A stretch of 7,955 nt of DNA. It comes from an uncultured Collinsella sp. (GTDB lineage: Bacteria > Actinomycetota > Coriobacteriia > Coriobacteriales > Coriobacteriaceae). Location of the stretch: the NCBI GenBank assembly GCA_900552875.1, contig USCS01000067.1, positions 1 through 7,955 of the forward strand, in the 5' to 3' direction. Positions 5,721 through 7,955 of this stretch are shown in pieces. The notes beneath the pieces were generated by a model that was not told where the DNA came from, searched no databases, and saw nothing but the letters and a program-made list of their open reading frames with translations. Position numbers and translations under genes: made by a program. Position 1 is the first letter of the stretch, and each line of letters begins with the position of its first letter.

Positions 5721-7955
5721 CTACTTCTTTTTCTTTGGCATCGATACCTTGATGCCCTGGGCCGATTTGGTCACGCGGGAGCGCTTGGCACCGGCACTCT
5801 TCTTTTTCTTGGGCTGGGTCTGGGCCACGCCCTCGAGTGCGTGTGCCTCGGCCTCGCGAGCAGTACGGCTCTCACGGCGCTGCGCCATATCGGCGGCAAC
5901 GCGCTTGGCAAAACGCTCGGCCGTCGAGCCCGTCGAGCTCACCTTGCCGCCGCCGCGACCCAGGCGAACGCGCACGCCACGGCCAAAGCCGGTAGCCGCA
6001 TGACGGCGACGGGGCTTAAGCGAGTCCATCATCGTGGCGAGCTTAAAGAACACCGAACAGGTAAAGACCACGATGACAGCCAAGATAACCATCTGACCCA
6101 TCGTCAGGTTGGCAATAGACAGCAGCTTCGGGAATCCGATAACCCCCGTCAGGATGCCGGCGACTACAAACACAAAGAGCACCACACGTAAGGGCGTGAG
6201 AGGCTGCGAGATGCGCCAGATCAGGCTGACGCTCGCCGCACACGACGTAAGCAGGCACATCGTAGACAGCGTGAGCTGGCTAAAACCAAACACGCGCGCC
6301 ACAAAGATATCGAGCGCCGCAGCCAAAATGACCGCAATCGACGCCGGCAGTGCACGCTTGAGCACGTTGGTCAATGACCCCTTCACGCGAGCATTGTTGG
6401 GCTCCAGGCCCAACACAAAGCCCGGCGCGCCGATGCAGAAGAAGTTAATGAGCGTCATCTGGATGGGCTCCAAGGGGTACGGCGGCAGCGCGATGCACAG
6501 CGCGGCCAGGCCCATCGAGAACAGCGTCTTGGTAAGGAACAGCGAGGCCGAACGCTGCAGGTTGTTGATGGAGCGACGCCCCTCGGCAACCACGGCGGGC
6601 ATCGAGGCAAAGTCGTTGTCGACGAGCACGATCTCGGCCACGTTGCGCGCGGCATCGGAGCCGGCCGCCATGGCGACGGAGCAGTCGGCCTCCTTGAGCG
6701 CCAGCACGTCGTTGACGCCGTCGCCCGTCATGGCCACGGTGTGCTCGCGGCGCTTGAGCGCCTGCACGAGCTCGCGCTTCTGCTGCGGGGTCACACGACC
6801 AAAGACATGGTAGCGGTCCACTGCGGCATCGAGCTTGGTCGGCGTGTCGAGCGTCGTGGCGTCCACATAAGCGTCCGCCCCCGGCACGCCCACCACGCGC
6901 GCGATCGACGACACCGTACGCGGGTCATCGCCACTGATCACGTTGAGGGTCACGCCCTGCTCGTTAAAGTAACCGATGGTCTCGGCCGCTGAGGTACGAA
7001 TCTCGTCACGGATGGTCACAAAGCCCACGGGCTCGGCCTCGCCCACCATATCGCCATCGGGCGTAAAGCCGTCCACGCGCGCCACCACGAGCACGCGGCA
7101 GGTATCGGCAAGCTCGGCGACACGGTTCTCGACCTGAGAAAACACACGATCAGAGAGCACAAACTGCGCGGCGCCCATTACGTAGGAGCCCTGCGCAAAC
7201 GAAGCGCCACTCCATTTTTTAGACGACGAGAACGGAATGACCGACAGCGGCTCAGACACCTCGACCGGGCGATCGGCGTAATAGTTGAGCAGCGCTTGGC
7301 AGGTCTCGTTGGCATCGGCCGAAGTCGCACGCGCGACGTTAGCCAGCGCAAAATCGAGCACCGTGGAATCGACTGGAACAGCCGCCTCGTCCGAGCCGGC
7401 GCCTAGGCTCACGCCCTCAACCGGCAGCGGATACGTGCCCTCGACCTCCATGCGGCCCGACGTGATGGTGCCCGTCTTGTCCAGGCACAGCACATCGACG
7501 CGAGCGAGCGTCTCGATGCAGTAGAGCTGCTGCGCCAGCACCTTGCGGCGGGCCAGGCGCACCGTGGCGATGGCGAGCACCGACGAGGTCAGCAGCACCA
7601 AGCCTTGCGGAATCATGCCCAGCAGGGCACCCACCGTGGACAGCAGTGCCGACGAGGGCACGCGGCCGGCCAGCAGCTCGGAGAAGCACCACGAAAGCGC
7701 GCTATCGCCCGGGGTTCCCGCGGCATCCCACAGCTCGCTCATACTCGAGGCAAACAACGCCAAACCGAGCGGGATCATGATGATACTCGCAAAGCGCACG
7801 ATGGCGTTAAGCGCGTTCATGATCTCGGAATTGACCTTTTTGACGTACTTGGCCTCGTTATTAATTTTGGCCACGTAGTTGTCGGCGCCGACATGGATCA
7901 CGCGTGCGTACACGAGACCCGCGTCGATGAAGCTGCCGCTCATGAGCTCATCGCC
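5721..7955 (-). CDS. P-type cation-transporting ATPase, C-terminal 744 residues (start outside window)
   Basis: An ATP-driven membrane pump for a cation; its substrate cannot be fixed from the sequence. The frame is open to base 7955, so the true start, M1-M2 and the TGES part of the actuator domain are missing. In fragment numbering: end of the actuator domain (GDELMSGSF), M3 (about 51-72), M4 with the IPQG motif (115-118), phosphorylation site DKTGTIT (Asp159), nucleotide-binding KKWSGASF (246-253), SGDDPRTV (341-348), hinge TGDGVNDVLALKEAD (410-424), then six further helices (M5-M10) from about 470 to 638. The M5-M6 region (LPPYPLEPIQMTLINFF, then APGFVLGLEPN) resembles the CtpE-like branch of actinobacterial P-type ATPases, which includes a calcium transporter in mycobacteria. 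The last 98 residues form a very basic cytoplasmic tail with two PKKKK clusters, one at the end. All catalytic motifs present are intact. Confidence 0.93.
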   Translation of the reverse strand, partial: GDELMSGSFIDAGLVYARVIHVGADNYVAKINNEAKYVKKVNSEIMNALNAIVRFASIIMIPLGLALFASSMSELWDAAGTPGDSALSWCFSELLAGRVPSSALLSTVGALLGMIPQGLVLLTSSVLAIATVRLARRKVLAQQLYCIETLARVDVLCLDKTGTITSGRMEVEGTYPLPVEGVSLGAGSDEAAVPVDSTVLDFALANVARATSADANETCQALLNYYADRPVEVSEPLSVIPFSSSKKWSGASFAQGSYVMGAAQFVLSDRVFSQVENRVAELADTCRVLVVARVDGFTPDGDMVGEAEPVGFVTIRDEIRTSAAETIGYFNEQGVTLNVISGDDPRTVSSIARVVGVPGADAYVDATTLDTPTKLDAAVDRYHVFGRVTPQQKRELVQALKRREHTVAMTGDGVNDVLALKEADCSVAMAAGSDAARNVAEIVLVDNDFASMPAVVAEGRRSINNLQRSASLFLTKTLFSMGLAALCIALPPYPLEPIQMTLINFFCIGAPGFVLGLEPNNARVKGSLTNVLKRALPASIAVILAAALDIFVARVFGFSQLTLSTMCLLTSCAASVSLIWRISQPLTPLRVVLFVFVVAGILTGVIGFPKLLSIANLTMGQMVILAVIVVFTCSVFFKLATMMDSLKPRRRHAATGFGRGVRVRLGRGGGKVSSTGSTAERFAKRVAADMAQRRESRTAREAEAHALEGVAQTQPKKKKSAGAKRSRVTKSAQGIKVSMPKKKK

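Noticed and set aside
5629..6003. Plus-strand 124-codon open frame starting inside the palindrome
   Set aside because: Most of it is antisense to the basic tail of the ATPase, it has no ribosome site of note, and its product is low-complexity.
7943..7955. Treating the ATG at 7943 as the true start of the ATPase
   Set aside because: The frame continues open to the window edge, and GDELMSGSF is an internal actuator-domain motif of P-type ATPases, so the protein must start further upstream.

Overview
The window reads as a piece of chromosome from a high-GC actinobacterium of the Coriobacteriia type, most likely Collinsella or a close relative. This is inferred from the GC-rich codon use, frequent TTG/GTG starts with clear Shine-Dalgarno (SD) sequences, and an intact mreBCD cluster in an actinobacterial-looking background. 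No rRNA or database match is available to confirm it. Every supported gene lies on the minus strand, so the reading order is from right to left.

From the right edge: (1) the C-terminal three quarters of a P-type cation-transporting ATPase (5721-7955, start outside the window) with a strongly basic cytoplasmic tail. (2) A spacer of about 200 bp holding a perfect 35-bp inverted repeat around an 8-nt centre (5628-5705). (3) A double zinc-ribbon, single-pass membrane protein of unknown function (4365-5519). (4) A promoter with an extended -10, then a cytoplasmic cyclophilin-type peptidylprolyl isomerase (3717-4259) and, 11 bp later, a TPR-repeat membrane protein (2410-3705), which probably form one operon. 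(5) A GC-rich hairpin that probably ends that operon. (6) The rod-shape operon mreB (1251-2294), mreC (231-1229) and the start of mreD (1-219), tightly spaced and running off the left edge.

MreB, MreC and MreD form the core of the elongation machinery (elongasome) that guides lateral cell-wall synthesis. The TPR protein and the zinc-ribbon protein are both predicted to have a large cytoplasmic N-terminal part, one membrane helix and an extracytoplasmic C-terminal domain. Their position next to mreBCD makes a cell-envelope role reasonable but unproven. The ATPase looks like an independent transport gene.

Most of the window is ordinary core-genome content. I see no phage, CRISPR, toxin-antitoxin, secretion or biosynthetic system, and no RNA gene. 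The least explained item is the nested palindromic element at 5628-5705. Its exactness suggests a mobile or repeated palindromic sequence rather than a standard terminator.
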